Notes under the pieces: generated by a model
The model's input: the letters and a program-made list of their open reading frames with translations, nothing else
Databases searched by the model: none
Told to the model about the DNA's origin: nothing
Translations under genes and position numbers: made by a program
Shown here: positions 33,435 to 41,469 of the stretch, one piece after another
Layout of the letters: every line of letters begins with the position of its first letter
How positions within the stretch are numbered: the stretch's first letter is position 1
Assembly: GCA_937958105.1 (NCBI GenBank)
Contig: CALFXJ010000060.1
Location: 1-64,000 of the forward strand
DNA from: an uncultured Cellvibrio sp.
Lineage (GTDB): Bacteria > Pseudomonadota > Gammaproteobacteria > Pseudomonadales > Cellvibrionaceae
Direction of reading: 5' to 3'
Length of the DNA stretch: 64,000 bases

Positions 33435-35441
33435 CTAGTTATTTGTAATCTTACTGCCCTTAACGACCACGTTACCCGAGCCTTTTACGTTGATGTTGGC
33501 TCCGGATATCGTGATATCGCCATTCTTCTTCATAACGATGGTTGCTGAACCGGTTTTTAATGTAATTTGGTCGTCAGCTTCCATCGTAATGGTTTTTGCC
33601 TTCAGTGCGTATTCTTTGGTTACTGTTTCAGTGTATTTACCTTCAACAGTCTCACGAAGATCTTTCCTGATACCGATCGTCATATTCTTGCCGATCGTTT
33701 CGGTGTGGTTATCATTGATATCAATAGTGATATTTTTACCCACACTGAGCGACATGTTTTTGCCGATGGTCTCAGTGTGATTATCACCAACATCAATCGT
33801 TTTATTCTTACCGATACTTTCGGTCTGATTGTTGCCGACCGTCTTGTTGCGATCATTTCCGATTGATGAATTTTCATCGTTACCAATGGTCTTGGTCCGG
33901 TCGTGATCTACCGTGAGCGTCTGGTCGTTCTCTACCTGGGTATCAAAGTTTTTCTCTGCATGCAGATAAATCTGCTCGTCGCCTTTCTTGTCTTCAAAGC
34001 GCAGCTCATTAAAATTCTGCGGCGTACCATCTTTGGTTGAACGAGTCTTGATACCACTTTGTGTCTTGGATGGATAAGTCGGCTTATTCCAGCCGTTATA
34101 CACAGAACCTGTCACTAACGGGCGATCAGGATCTCCGTCAAGGAAGCTGACGATAACTTCATGTCCAATACGCGGAATAAATGAGGAACCCCACTGGTTA
34201 CCCGCCCAGGCCTGCATAACCCGAACAAAGCAAGAACTGTTTTCATCTTTCTTGCCTTCGCGGTCCCAGATGAACTGGACTTTGACTCGATTGTGTTCAT
34301 CAATATAAATTTCTTCGCCGGCTGGCCCAACAACGATCGCCGACTGAGGCCCTTTCATCACGGGTTTTTTATGGGTGTTCTTAGGTCTGAAATGAACATC
34401 GGCCGGAATACAGATAAATTCGTTCTTGTAGTCAGAACTGCCGTCCCCGCCCGAGAAATAACTGTTATCGTGGGCTTTATGAAAAACTCTGGCCAGGATG
34501 TAACTGCCTTTCTCTGAACCAGTTGCATGCTTGGCAACTTTGAATTTACCACCCGCGAAGAAGCTGCTGCAGTCGCTCTCGCCTCTTACAGTGTTACGAT
34601 CAACTTCTTCCGCATCCAGGCGAATCTTGACGAGATCAGCTCCCATGGTTGTGTCATATAAACCCGGGTACTCGTAATGCTCAAAGCTATCGTTCTTAGC
34701 AAACTGGCTTTTCGTTTTGGTGCTGGCATTCAGATCTTTTTTAGGTTCTTTAAAGTTGTAGTCGTTAAGCGACCACTTACCTTTCTTGAACAGGTAAATA
34801 TGTTCCCATGCGGTTATCTGCGTATTGGGTGTATTACCTTTGGAGTATTCGAGGTTGGTTTCTGCCACCTCTGTGTATGCGTTTTGCTGATCGACGAGCA
34901 CCAGCTTGTGCTTTTTATCGTCGTGCTCAAAATAATAAGCGATGCCATCTTCTTCAAGTAGCCGGGAGACAAAATTAAGATCGCTTTCATTATGCTGGAC
35001 ACAGTACTCCCGCTTATTTCCGCCCGCGGCTTTAAATTCAAAATCAGTAAAACCAAGGTCGTTGAAAATTTGAGAAACGATTTCTTTCGTGTTTTTTTCC
35101 TGAAAGATTCTGTGATCATTTGTCTGCGACAAAAACCATAACCAGGGCACCATCACCATCTTGTACTGACGAAGGTTGTTCGCTTTAACTTCGCCAAAAG
35201 TAAATGATTTGATGTAGCCGTTGAACTTGCGTTCCTGCTCATTCTGAATGGTCACCGTGGCAGTCTTGCCAACGATTTGATCGGGATCTACTTCGAGGTT
35301 TTCGGAGAGGACTTCTATTTCAAATTCAAACAGGCCGGATATGTATTCGGCACCTTCAAAAGAAGTCAGTAGAAACGTATCTTTTCCTAAAGAAAAGTCA
35401 GTGATTGAAATAAGTCTATTTTCTTGAGTGAGTTGACTCAT
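33435..35441 (-). CDS. vgrG: T6SS spike protein VgrG (TssI)
   Basis: This 668-residue protein forms the trimeric needle tip. The gp27-like part covers about residues 1-370 (ISGLFEFEIEVLSENLEV at the start). The gp5 OB-fold contains VKVQFIWDREGKKDENSSCFVRVMQ-type residues and the family motif GWGNQWGSSF-like AGNQWGSSFIPRIGHEVIV. A beta-helix follows, with a run of about ten-residue repeats. The protein ends soon after the helix without an extra effector domain, so it is a structural VgrG. It starts the unit that continues to DUF6484, DUF2169, DUF4150 and TIGR02270 genes and lies downstream of the hcp terminator. Confidence 0.96.
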   Translation of the reverse strand: MSQLTQENRLISITDFSLGKDTFLLTSFEGAEYISGLFEFEIEVLSENLEVDPDQIVGKTATVTIQNEQERKFNGYIKSFTFGEVKANNLRQYKMVMVPWLWFLSQTNDHRIFQEKNTKEIVSQIFNDLGFTDFEFKAAGGNKREYCVQHNESDLNFVSRLLEEDGIAYYFEHDDKKHKLVLVDQQNAYTEVAETNLEYSKGNTPNTQITAWEHIYLFKKGKWSLNDYNFKEPKKDLNASTKTKSQFAKNDSFEHYEYPGLYDTTMGADLVKIRLDAEEVDRNTVRGESDCSSFFAGGKFKVAKHATGSEKGSYILARVFHKAHDNSYFSGGDGSSDYKNEFICIPADVHFRPKNTHKKPVMKGPQSAIVVGPAGEEIYIDEHNRVKVQFIWDREGKKDENSSCFVRVMQAWAGNQWGSSFIPRIGHEVIVSFLDGDPDRPLVTGSVYNGWNKPTYPSKTQSGIKTRSTKDGTPQNFNELRFEDKKGDEQIYLHAEKNFDTQVENDQTLTVDHDRTKTIGNDENSSIGNDRNKTVGNNQTESIGKNKTIDVGDNHTETIGKNMSLSVGKNITIDINDNHTETIGKNMTIGIRKDLRETVEGKYTETVTKEYALKAKTITMEADDQITLKTGSATIVMKKNGDITISGANINVKGSGNVVVKGSKITNN
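33613..33935 (-). repeat. Repeat tract encoding the VgrG beta-helix spike
   Basis: Successive short units of the type T-E-T-I-G-K-N-M-T/S, with Asp/Asn and Gly at fixed places, fill the C-terminal third of VgrG before the final ITMEADDQ segment. One unit (DNHTETIGKNM) occurs twice almost exactly. Each unit should form one turn of the triple-stranded beta-helix. The number of units could change by recombination. Confidence 0.75.
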
Positions 35442-35520
35442 GGGATAGCAACCTCAATATGACCTTCACGTCGGAAGTGTCGGGATCATCCTTGCCTCGC
35501 TATCTAATATGGCGAGCTCA

Positions 35521-35556
35521 GACAGAAAAGAGCCCTGAAGACACCGCCTTCAGGGC
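35521..35556 (-). terminator. Terminator between hcp and vgrG
   Basis: GCCCTGAAG (35532-35540) and CTTCAGGGC (35548-35556) form a perfect 9-bp stem with a 7-base loop. On the minus strand TCTTTTCTGTC follows. It lies 24 bp past the hcp stop codon and would keep Hcp transcripts much more abundant than vgrG transcripts. Confidence 0.8.
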
Positions 35557-35579
35557 GCTTTACTTTACAACAACTTAAA

Positions 35580-36062
35580 TTACAGCGGCTTGGCAGTGCT
35601 GAGATCATAACCAACACGTTGCGGGTTGGCAGACTTGTTAGTCTTGTCGTAGTCGTTGTAGTTAACCATGATCTTGGAGAAGCTCAGGGAGATAGACTCC
35701 ATCGGGTCACCTTCACTGTCAGCAGAAACAGAGTAACCGCTCACCAGAACGTCTTCCAGAGTATAGGTCATGTACTCAACAACTTTGTCAGCACCGGTCT
35801 GTAAAAATTTGATAGTAACTTTCTTACCGCTAGAACCAGTAACAGCTTCTTTGAACAGAGCAGTTGCTGAAGTGTCAGCAGACTTGGTCAGAGTCACTTC
35901 ACTGATTGTCGGACGGGTTGCTTCGCGGTTGGACAGGTTACCTGGCTCCATAGAAATTCCGCGACCAACGCCGAACTGAAGGGAGTGGACAGCAATGTGG
36001 TCTTTGTAACCGTCAGCAGTCACATTTCCTTTGATGCCTTCATATTCAACATAAATTGCCAT
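35580..36062 (-). CDS. hcp: T6SS inner tube protein Hcp (TssD)
   Basis: This 160-residue protein assembles into hexameric rings forming the inner tube. Family features are the start MAIYVEYEGIKGNVT, HSLQFGVGRGIS, the ISEVTLTK strand, and a C-terminal SISLSFSKIMVNYN segment. Length is typical. A strong GGAGAAAG ribosome-binding site and its own terminator suit high production. Codon choice looks biased, as in abundant proteins (for example repeated AAC, CGT and GAA codons). It is separated from the main tss operons by the ExbBD/TpsB cassette. Confidence 0.96.
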   Translation of the reverse strand: MAIYVEYEGIKGNVTADGYKDHIAVHSLQFGVGRGISMEPGNLSNREATRPTISEVTLTKSADTSATALFKEAVTGSSGKKVTIKFLQTGADKVVEYMTYTLEDVLVSGYSVSADSEGDPMESISLSFSKIMVNYNDYDKTNKSANPQRVGYDLSTAKPL

Positions 36063-36419
36063 TTACTTTCTCCTTACTTTGCTTTAAGTACCACACAGAT
36101 TACGATAATTTCTACTCCGCTGAAGCATCGTATCAATTACCAATTTAACAAGCTAAATTCAGCATTAATGCACTTGAACAAATTGGTGCAATAAGCGAAT
36201 GCTAGCCCAGTTTCTTCTTTCAAACAACGTTTTGATGGCGCTTTTTCCTAAACGATATAACACTCAAAAAAAACTGCAATGAACGATAGTCAGAAAAATT
36301 TACACATCAACTAGGGTTTTATTTTCCAGCTGGGTTGGCTGCAAAAAGTGAGAACTGCAGCACATAAAAATACAGCTTCAACCATTGACTTAAATGAAAC
36401 AGGCGCCACCATATTTTTA
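36063..36419. promoter_or_regulatory. AT-rich gap with the hcp promoter
   Basis: This 357-bp region has no convincing gene. It must hold the hcp promoter and the 3' end of the tpsB transcript. A 6-bp inverted repeat (GCTGCA / TGCAGC) lies near 36340-36363 without a T-run. I looked for a sigma-54 -24/-12 element on the minus strand and did not find one. Confidence 0.35.
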
Positions 36420-38366
36420 TTAAAAGGAGTACTGAAAATCGAAATACATGTTCATTCCATCTCCGGGCTTCTCGCCATCTTCAAGACCCGTATTACGAGC
36501 ATGTACCGGTACGGCAAATACCAGGTTGCCGCGAAGATTAACAAGATAATTCAGCTTCAATCCAAAACCAACGTCACTCAGGTGTGCCTCTGTACTTTCC
36601 CCTCCCTGTTGTAATGGATGAGCACGACCATAGCTGTAGTCCATAAAAAGGAATGGCTGTAAGAAATTCTCGAAACGCTCACCCCCGACCTTCAGTCCGC
36701 CGAGGGACAGTCCTCTGAATATCCAGTCCGCTCCCACATAAGCCGCATCATCAGCATAGTATTCATTGACGACGTAACCCCTTGCCCGCGTTGGCCCTGC
36801 AAGGGAATACTGGTTGACGGAAGCCAGGGGAACACCAGCATACTGGCCGGATGCCCGCAGTACCACCCTGCTCTCCGCAGTTGTGAACGGGACCTTCATG
36901 AAGGTCAGCATTGAGTAATCGAACGAGAAGATAACGGGTGACTCATCCTGCTCCTCCTCGGCACCTTTAACAAAATCGCTGGAAAGCACCGCGACATTAC
37001 CTTGGTGCAGAAGTCGGCTCCGCTCATTCAGTACATCAAACTCATAGAAGAGCTCAATATTTCTGACCTCATCGTCGAGGAAGTCGCTGTTAACTTCGCC
37101 CAGGTTGATTTCAGACTCGATCTGCGAACCGGCAAGGCCGATTGCATAGTTTTTCACCCGGCTGCGCTTGAGCTGGTATTTGAGAGACGCCTCGATAACG
37201 GAGGATTTACCGGAGATTTCGAGTCCGGCACCCTGGGTTTCGGAGTTACCACTGCCCAGCACAAAGTCATTGGTTGAAGCTCCTACCGAGAATTTAATCC
37301 TGGGATCTACCACTATAGTGTTGTAACGAATAGAACCGTAGGTGGAATTCTCTGGAGCAAAAGAACCAAGCAGTCCTATGTGCAACTGATCGCCGATTCC
37401 TAACGGATTATGAAGCAGAAAATCCGTGTATAGACGATATTCGCCGGAGCGATCTGAACCGTGGTTATCAACGCGGATGTTAGCGTCATACCAGCGTTCA
37501 GAGGTGACATTAACATTCAGTTTGGTATCGCCCACCTGGGCTCCCGGTTCAAAGTATCCCTGCGCAGAAAGTCCAGGTAAGTCATTGGTGAGAAAGAGTT
37601 TTTCCTCAATCCGGTCGTTCGTAACCGGTTCGGCCAGCAAGCTTTTGAAGGTACGCTGGATAGTCTTGGTGGAGTAGCGGTTGTTGTTCTGAACTTCAAC
37701 TTCGCCCAGTTCACCCAGGAGCAGTGTCAAGGTAACAACACCATCACGGACATGTTGCTGAGGGATATAGGCTTTTGCCAATATAAAGCCGCGCTCCCGG
37801 TAATATCGTGTAATGGTATTCGCAACAGTCTCGATCATGCCAAGGGTGATGCCGCGCTGGCGGCGTTGCTCGCGAATCAGAAATACCAAACGCTGTACTT
37901 CCAGCGGCCCGACATGCCGTCCTTCCGTTTCTTTCTCTATCTCGGCGATCAGATCTGAAACCTGGCTCAGCTCCTCAAGGCTGTAGCCAGACTCTAATAA
38001 TTTGCCTTCATCCATCATGTCGAAACGGATTGCTTCAACCTGCTGAATGATTTTTTCACGGGTGATCCCCAGCGCTGGATATTCGATCAACCCCTGAATA
38101 CGGAACTCTTTCACGTTGAGACGCGGACCAGCCTGCGGATCGGGATCACGTTCCCGCACTGGCGGAATGTCCATATCCAGAAGCATGCTTTCCCGCTCGA
38201 ATTCCGGAACTTCAGTCGTATCCGGCATTTCGAGAAAGCCCGCCGTAGCTGCTGCAGAACAAAATACGGCCATGGTGCAGTAAAGGCTGCCAACTGTGCT
38301 CAGATTCTGTTTCCACCGGGAAAAAAGCGTTTTATCTTCCGGCTGATATGCTTTTTGCTGATACAT
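36420..38366 (-). CDS. TpsB outer-membrane transporter (ShlB/FhaC/HecB family)
   Basis: This 648-residue protein has a hydrophobic signal region (about 26-43), an unusual N-terminal extension, a POTRA domain (about 185-265) with ITRYYRERGFILAKAYIPQQ and GELGEVEV, and a C-terminal 16-strand-type barrel ending in FDFQYSF. The family VRGY-like motif appears as TRARGYVVNEYY. Such proteins export a large TpsA exoprotein across the outer membrane. No TpsA gene is seen within the window. It lies 153 bp after an AgmX/TonB-like gene in a minus-strand unit with ExbB and two ExbD proteins, an arrangement not expected for classical two-partner secretion, which needs no proton-driven motor. Confidence 0.88.
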   Translation of the reverse strand: MYQQKAYQPEDKTLFSRWKQNLSTVGSLYCTMAVFCSAAATAGFLEMPDTTEVPEFERESMLLDMDIPPVRERDPDPQAGPRLNVKEFRIQGLIEYPALGITREKIIQQVEAIRFDMMDEGKLLESGYSLEELSQVSDLIAEIEKETEGRHVGPLEVQRLVFLIREQRRQRGITLGMIETVANTITRYYRERGFILAKAYIPQQHVRDGVVTLTLLLGELGEVEVQNNNRYSTKTIQRTFKSLLAEPVTNDRIEEKLFLTNDLPGLSAQGYFEPGAQVGDTKLNVNVTSERWYDANIRVDNHGSDRSGEYRLYTDFLLHNPLGIGDQLHIGLLGSFAPENSTYGSIRYNTIVVDPRIKFSVGASTNDFVLGSGNSETQGAGLEISGKSSVIEASLKYQLKRSRVKNYAIGLAGSQIESEINLGEVNSDFLDDEVRNIELFYEFDVLNERSRLLHQGNVAVLSSDFVKGAEEEQDESPVIFSFDYSMLTFMKVPFTTAESRVVLRASGQYAGVPLASVNQYSLAGPTRARGYVVNEYYADDAAYVGADWIFRGLSLGGLKVGGERFENFLQPFLFMDYSYGRAHPLQQGGESTEAHLSDVGFGLKLNYLVNLRGNLVFAVPVHARNTGLEDGEKPGDGMNMYFDFQYSF

Positions 38367-38519
38367 TGAGAAAAACCAGGCTCACAAATTAGTTATTAGG
38401 ATGAAATTGAAATGCATTAATACTGAAACTGACCAGGAGCATAACGTCGTTCTGGCCTCGATCATAAACGAGGCAATCTACCTGCTTGCTCATATCGAAA
38501 GTCCCTTTTCTCCGATAGG

Positions 38520-39482
38520 TTATGAGGGTAAAAACTCGATTGGATAGGTCACGGTTACCGGATCCACATCATGGGCTTCAAACTTAAACATCTTGATGCG
38601 ACTGATAAGCCTTGCTTCCAGCGCAGGATTATTAAGTTCACTGGATACGATTTTTACATCCGTAACTTCCCCGCTCGGCGCGATGGTAATCCTCAGCACA
38701 ATTTTACCTTGCAGGCCTGGCGTTTTACGCCGTTCGCGTTCGTACAGTGAATAAAGGCTACCTTTATTTCTGTCGAATATGATGGTGACATCTTCTTCCG
38801 AACGACCGTTTCCGGAACGCGTGGCTGCAACTTTCTTCTTACTGTCTGCTGCTTCAGGTTCATCAGCGAACAAACCACTTCTTACAGCTGCCACCTCCCG
38901 AGCTGACAGCTCAGTCCCACCTACCTGGCCGGTATAACGCCCAGACTCAACGCCACCGCCACCAGCAGCAACTCCCGCAGTAACGATGTTGGCATCATGA
39001 CCGGCAATAGCATTTGCTCCGGCTGAGTCCTGGGAGAGCGTCCCGGCGACCTGAGCACTGGTTGCGGACGTATCCATTAAATCGTGTAACTCGCTTGATA
39101 AAGCGAGCAAACCACTTTGTTCCGCAACCTCACGAGCCTTTTTTTCCGTCTCGGTCAAGGGTTTGCGCTCCACCTCACTGGGGCGCTGTCGTTCTACAGT
39201 TGGCCTGGGCTCAACCTTGGGTAAGGGCTTAGGCTCTGGTTTCGGCAATGGAGGCTGGACCGGTACCGGAGGCTTCTCGCGCTGATTAATAAATTTGGCA
39301 ATACGGTCGGGCACCTCCACGCGAGTGCGCCGCTCTTTCTCCGGAACAGGAACCAGCGACAGCAGAACTGCCAGCATAATAATGGCAACCAGCACTGCCA
39401 CTGCAAGACGGTTGAAGCCTTGTGAATTTTTATCTGACGGCTGCCAATCCAGCGCAAGACGCTTATAGGTAATTACTGCCAT
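38520..39482 (-). CDS. AgmX/TonB-like energy-transducing protein
   Basis: This 320-residue protein has one N-terminal membrane helix (about 26-46), a proline- and lysine-rich periplasmic spacer (about 66-105, with repeated PEPKPLPK-type units), a Gly/Ala-rich middle and a C-terminal TonB/AgmX-type domain (about 230-320) with GKIVLRITIAPSGEVTDVKI. AgmX/PglI C-terminal domains occur in gliding-motility and envelope motors. With the adjoining ExbB and ExbD genes it should pass proton-motive energy to an outer-membrane partner, most simply the TpsB protein encoded next. The gap to exbD is 46 bp. Confidence 0.85.
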   Translation of the reverse strand: MAVITYKRLALDWQPSDKNSQGFNRLAVAVLVAIIMLAVLLSLVPVPEKERRTRVEVPDRIAKFINQREKPPVPVQPPLPKPEPKPLPKVEPRPTVERQRPSEVERKPLTETEKKAREVAEQSGLLALSSELHDLMDTSATSAQVAGTLSQDSAGANAIAGHDANIVTAGVAAGGGGVESGRYTGQVGGTELSAREVAAVRSGLFADEPEAADSKKKVAATRSGNGRSEEDVTIIFDRNKGSLYSLYERERRKTPGLQGKIVLRITIAPSGEVTDVKIVSSELNNPALEARLISRIKMFKFEAHDVDPVTVTYPIEFLPS

Positions 39483-39528
39483 CCCGAGTCCATCTTCTGC
39501 TATTCACTTAAACAAACCTTTAATGTAT

Positions 39529-40023
39529 TTATGCCTTGGGTTTGGCTTTCTGCACAGCGGCAAATGCTATACGGGTGTAGTTAGCCTGCTGACAAGTATT
39601 CAATATCTTCCGGATCAAGTCGTAAGAGATGTTTTCATCCCCCATAATCGTGATCCGGCGCCCCTGATTTCCTTCCACTGCGCTTGACGTACCGGCCAGA
39701 AAATCCAGTTCCTCTTTCAGGCCTGGTATAAGCTCATCAGTATTGTTGAGCACATCCCTCACCTTGGCGACACTGACGCCCTTTACCAGCACATCTTCCT
39801 GTGTAACAGCAATCACGAGCGTTTCGTCAGGCACTGTCTGCGAGCTGGAGGCTGGCAAGCGTAAATCCTTGTTGCTTGGCAGCTGTTGCGTATTAGAAGA
39901 GCTGACCAGAAGAAAAAATACCAGGATGGTAAAGATATCCATCAGGGACACAAGGTTAAGGGCCGGTGTTTTAGCCTTTTTGTGGTGCCGTTCCATGCGG
40001 CGAGCACGACGGGACATCTTCAC
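39529..40023 (-). CDS. exbD: ExbD/TolR-family protein, second copy (with transmembrane Asp)
   Basis: This 164-residue protein has one N-terminal membrane helix (about 22-42). LVSLMDIFTILVFFLL carries the conserved proton-carrying aspartate at residue 29. The periplasmic domain includes RITIMGDENISYDLIRKIL, matching the ExbD dimerisation domain. The arginine-rich start (RRARRMERHHKK) obeys the positive-inside rule. Its start overlaps the stop of the preceding exbD (ATGA), so the two proteins are probably made in equal amounts. With ExbB it would form a stator using the proton gradient. Confidence 0.9.
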   Translation of the reverse strand: MKMSRRARRMERHHKKAKTPALNLVSLMDIFTILVFFLLVSSSNTQQLPSNKDLRLPASSSQTVPDETLVIAVTQEDVLVKGVSVAKVRDVLNNTDELIPGLKEELDFLAGTSSAVEGNQGRRITIMGDENISYDLIRKILNTCQQANYTRIAFAAVQKAKPKA

Positions 40024-40559
40024 TGCTGCACCTCCTGAACAGGCTGCTGTGCCGGATCAACAATGGTTAATGCGGGAGCATCTCCGATGGATATCTCCGG
40101 AAAAAGCTCTACAGTTTCCAAACTGGCCACCTGCACAACATCAGCGCTGCGGACATGATCCATAACTTCAATCATGGTTTTATAGCTGACACCCGGTTCC
40201 AGTAATAATGTAATACTTTGTTCTTCCGGAAATCGCGACTTGATTTCGATGAGTACCTGCGAAAAGGTTTTCCAGTCCTCGCCGCTCGGATTACGTTCAA
40301 TGCGCCGGATCAGCCCCAAATTAGCGTCTTGAATATCGAAGCTGGACTCACGTATGACCAACTGCAACGCCAGCTTTAACTCCTCCTGGGCATTTTCCTG
40401 CGCTTCATCCAAGGTTGGCAGGTTAAGTTCCAGTACCGTCATCCGCGAAAAAACTGCAGTAATCAGCAGGAAGGGAACAAGAATAACCATCAGGTTCATG
40501 AAAGCGGTGATGTTAAGCTCCACCGCTTCCTGAAGATGTTTTCGCCGGGGAAACTTCAT
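40020..40559 (-). CDS. exbD: ExbD/TolR-family protein, first copy (Asn in place of transmembrane Asp)
   Basis: This 179-residue protein has one N-terminal membrane helix (about 16-38) and a periplasmic domain with ITLLLEPGVSYKTMIEVMDHV, as in ExbD/TolR. The position where family members have aspartate is asparagine here (ITAFMNLMVILVPFLL, Asn22, codon AAC at 40494-40496). The neighbouring ExbD keeps the aspartate. The C-terminal tail (PAQQPVQEVQQ) is longer than usual. It lies 3 bp after exbB. Loss of the protonatable residue suggests a structural or regulatory half of an ExbD heterodimer. Confidence 0.88.
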   Translation of the reverse strand: MKFPRRKHLQEAVELNITAFMNLMVILVPFLLITAVFSRMTVLELNLPTLDEAQENAQEELKLALQLVIRESSFDIQDANLGLIRRIERNPSGEDWKTFSQVLIEIKSRFPEEQSITLLLEPGVSYKTMIEVMDHVRSADVVQVASLETVELFPEISIGDAPALTIVDPAQQPVQEVQQ

Positions 40560-40562
40560 GGG

Positions 40563-41180
40563 TTACTCATCTACCATCAGGTTGGAGCATTTAACAGCTG
40601 CCATTTCAATGGTATCGATCAGCTTGCTGGTACGGGTTGCGAGATAGGAATGAAACAGCAGAAGCGGAATTGCTACGATCAGTCCAAAGGCGGTGGTGTT
40701 CATCGCTACAGAAATACTGGCGGACAGGAGGTCGGCCTTTTCTGCCGGATCAGCCGCCGCAACAGCGGTAAAAGCCTGAATCAAACCGATGATAGTACCT
40801 AACAGGCCCAGCAGGGTTGCCACGTTAGCCAAAGTTGCCAGATAGTGTGTGCGCTCCTCCAGCTCCGGCATCACCTCCATAACCCCCTCTTCCATGGCTG
40901 ATTCGATCTGCTCACGCTTTACGTTGGGCTTGAAACGTGCAAAGCCATAACTCAGGACACGTGCCAGCGGATTTCTTGAATCAGCCACCGTTTGCTGAGC
41001 TCGGCCAAAGTCATTTGCTTTTAACATCGGATTGATTTGTTTCCAGATCTTGTTGGTTGCCTTGCCTGTGCGAGACAGGTAGAACAGACGATCCAGCGCA
41101 ATGGCCAGCCCCAGTGCCATTACCACAAGAATCGGGTACATAAATGCACCACCAGATTGGAAAAACTTTACCAGTTCCAT
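40563..41180 (-). CDS. exbB: MotA/TolQ/ExbB-family proton channel protein
   Basis: This 205-residue protein has three membrane helices. The family core is visible as LATLANVATLLGLLGTIIGLIQAF (helix 2, part) and MNTTAFGLIVAIPLLLFHSYL (helix 3), with the expected Thr/Gly/Pro residues lining the channel. Pentameric ExbB surrounds an ExbD dimer to harvest the proton gradient. It is the first gene of the exbB-exbD-exbD-agmX-tpsB unit, with AAGGT before its ATG. A 57-residue ORF lies just upstream on the same strand. Confidence 0.92.
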   Translation of the reverse strand: MELVKFFQSGGAFMYPILVVMALGLAIALDRLFYLSRTGKATNKIWKQINPMLKANDFGRAQQTVADSRNPLARVLSYGFARFKPNVKREQIESAMEEGVMEVMPELEERTHYLATLANVATLLGLLGTIIGLIQAFTAVAAADPAEKADLLSASISVAMNTTAFGLIVAIPLLLFHSYLATRTSKLIDTIEMAAVKCSNLMVDE

Positions 41181-41258
41181 ATTTTTACCTTTATATCTAC
41201 ATGTACTACTGTAATGTTTAAATTGTGCTGCGGAGCAGCCTGGCCCGAGTCAAAAGGC

Positions 41259-41432
41259 TTAGTCGCCCGTCTGATTATCGCTCTGGTCCCTGTTCTTTAC
41301 ACCGTTAAACTCTTCATCCATTTGATCAAGAATACGTTTACGCTGGGCGCGATATTCTCCCATAGAAATATTGCGCTGGTAATATTCTTGAAACAGATTC
41401 TTGATGAGTGCCGCGTATTTTGTTTCCAACAT
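41259..41432 (-). CDS. Small 57-residue charged protein, unrecognised
   Basis: An ATG at 41430-41432 with AGGT 9 bases upstream opens a frame of 57 residues ending at TAA (41259-41261). The product is helical and charged, with MGEYRAQRKRILDQMDEEF in the middle and a polar tail, and has no membrane segment. It lies 37 bp after ppkA and 78 bp before exbB on the same strand. The spacing, ribosome-binding site and amphipathic helix make a real gene likely. I do not recognise a family. It could be a small cofactor of the kinase or of the ExbB cassette. Confidence 0.6.
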   Translation of the reverse strand: MLETKYAALIKNLFQEYYQRNISMGEYRAQRKRILDQMDEEFNGVKNRDQSDNQTGD

Positions 41433-41469
41433 CGAAAATTACCTGACTATTGTTGACTGGAAATGGGCC

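Noticed and set aside
36063..36419. Sigma-54 promoter for hcp
   Set aside because: No TGGC-N8-TTGC-type spacing was found on the minus strand of the gap.
38455..38474. GCCTCG/CGAGGC hairpin between AgmX-like and TpsB genes as a terminator
   Set aside because: The stem is only 6 bp and no T-run follows on the minus strand, so termination is not supported.
38401..38550. Short plus-strand frame (about 49 codons) between the AgmX-like and TpsB genes
   Set aside because: It lies opposite to the operon, has no ribosome-binding site and runs into the end of the AgmX-like gene.
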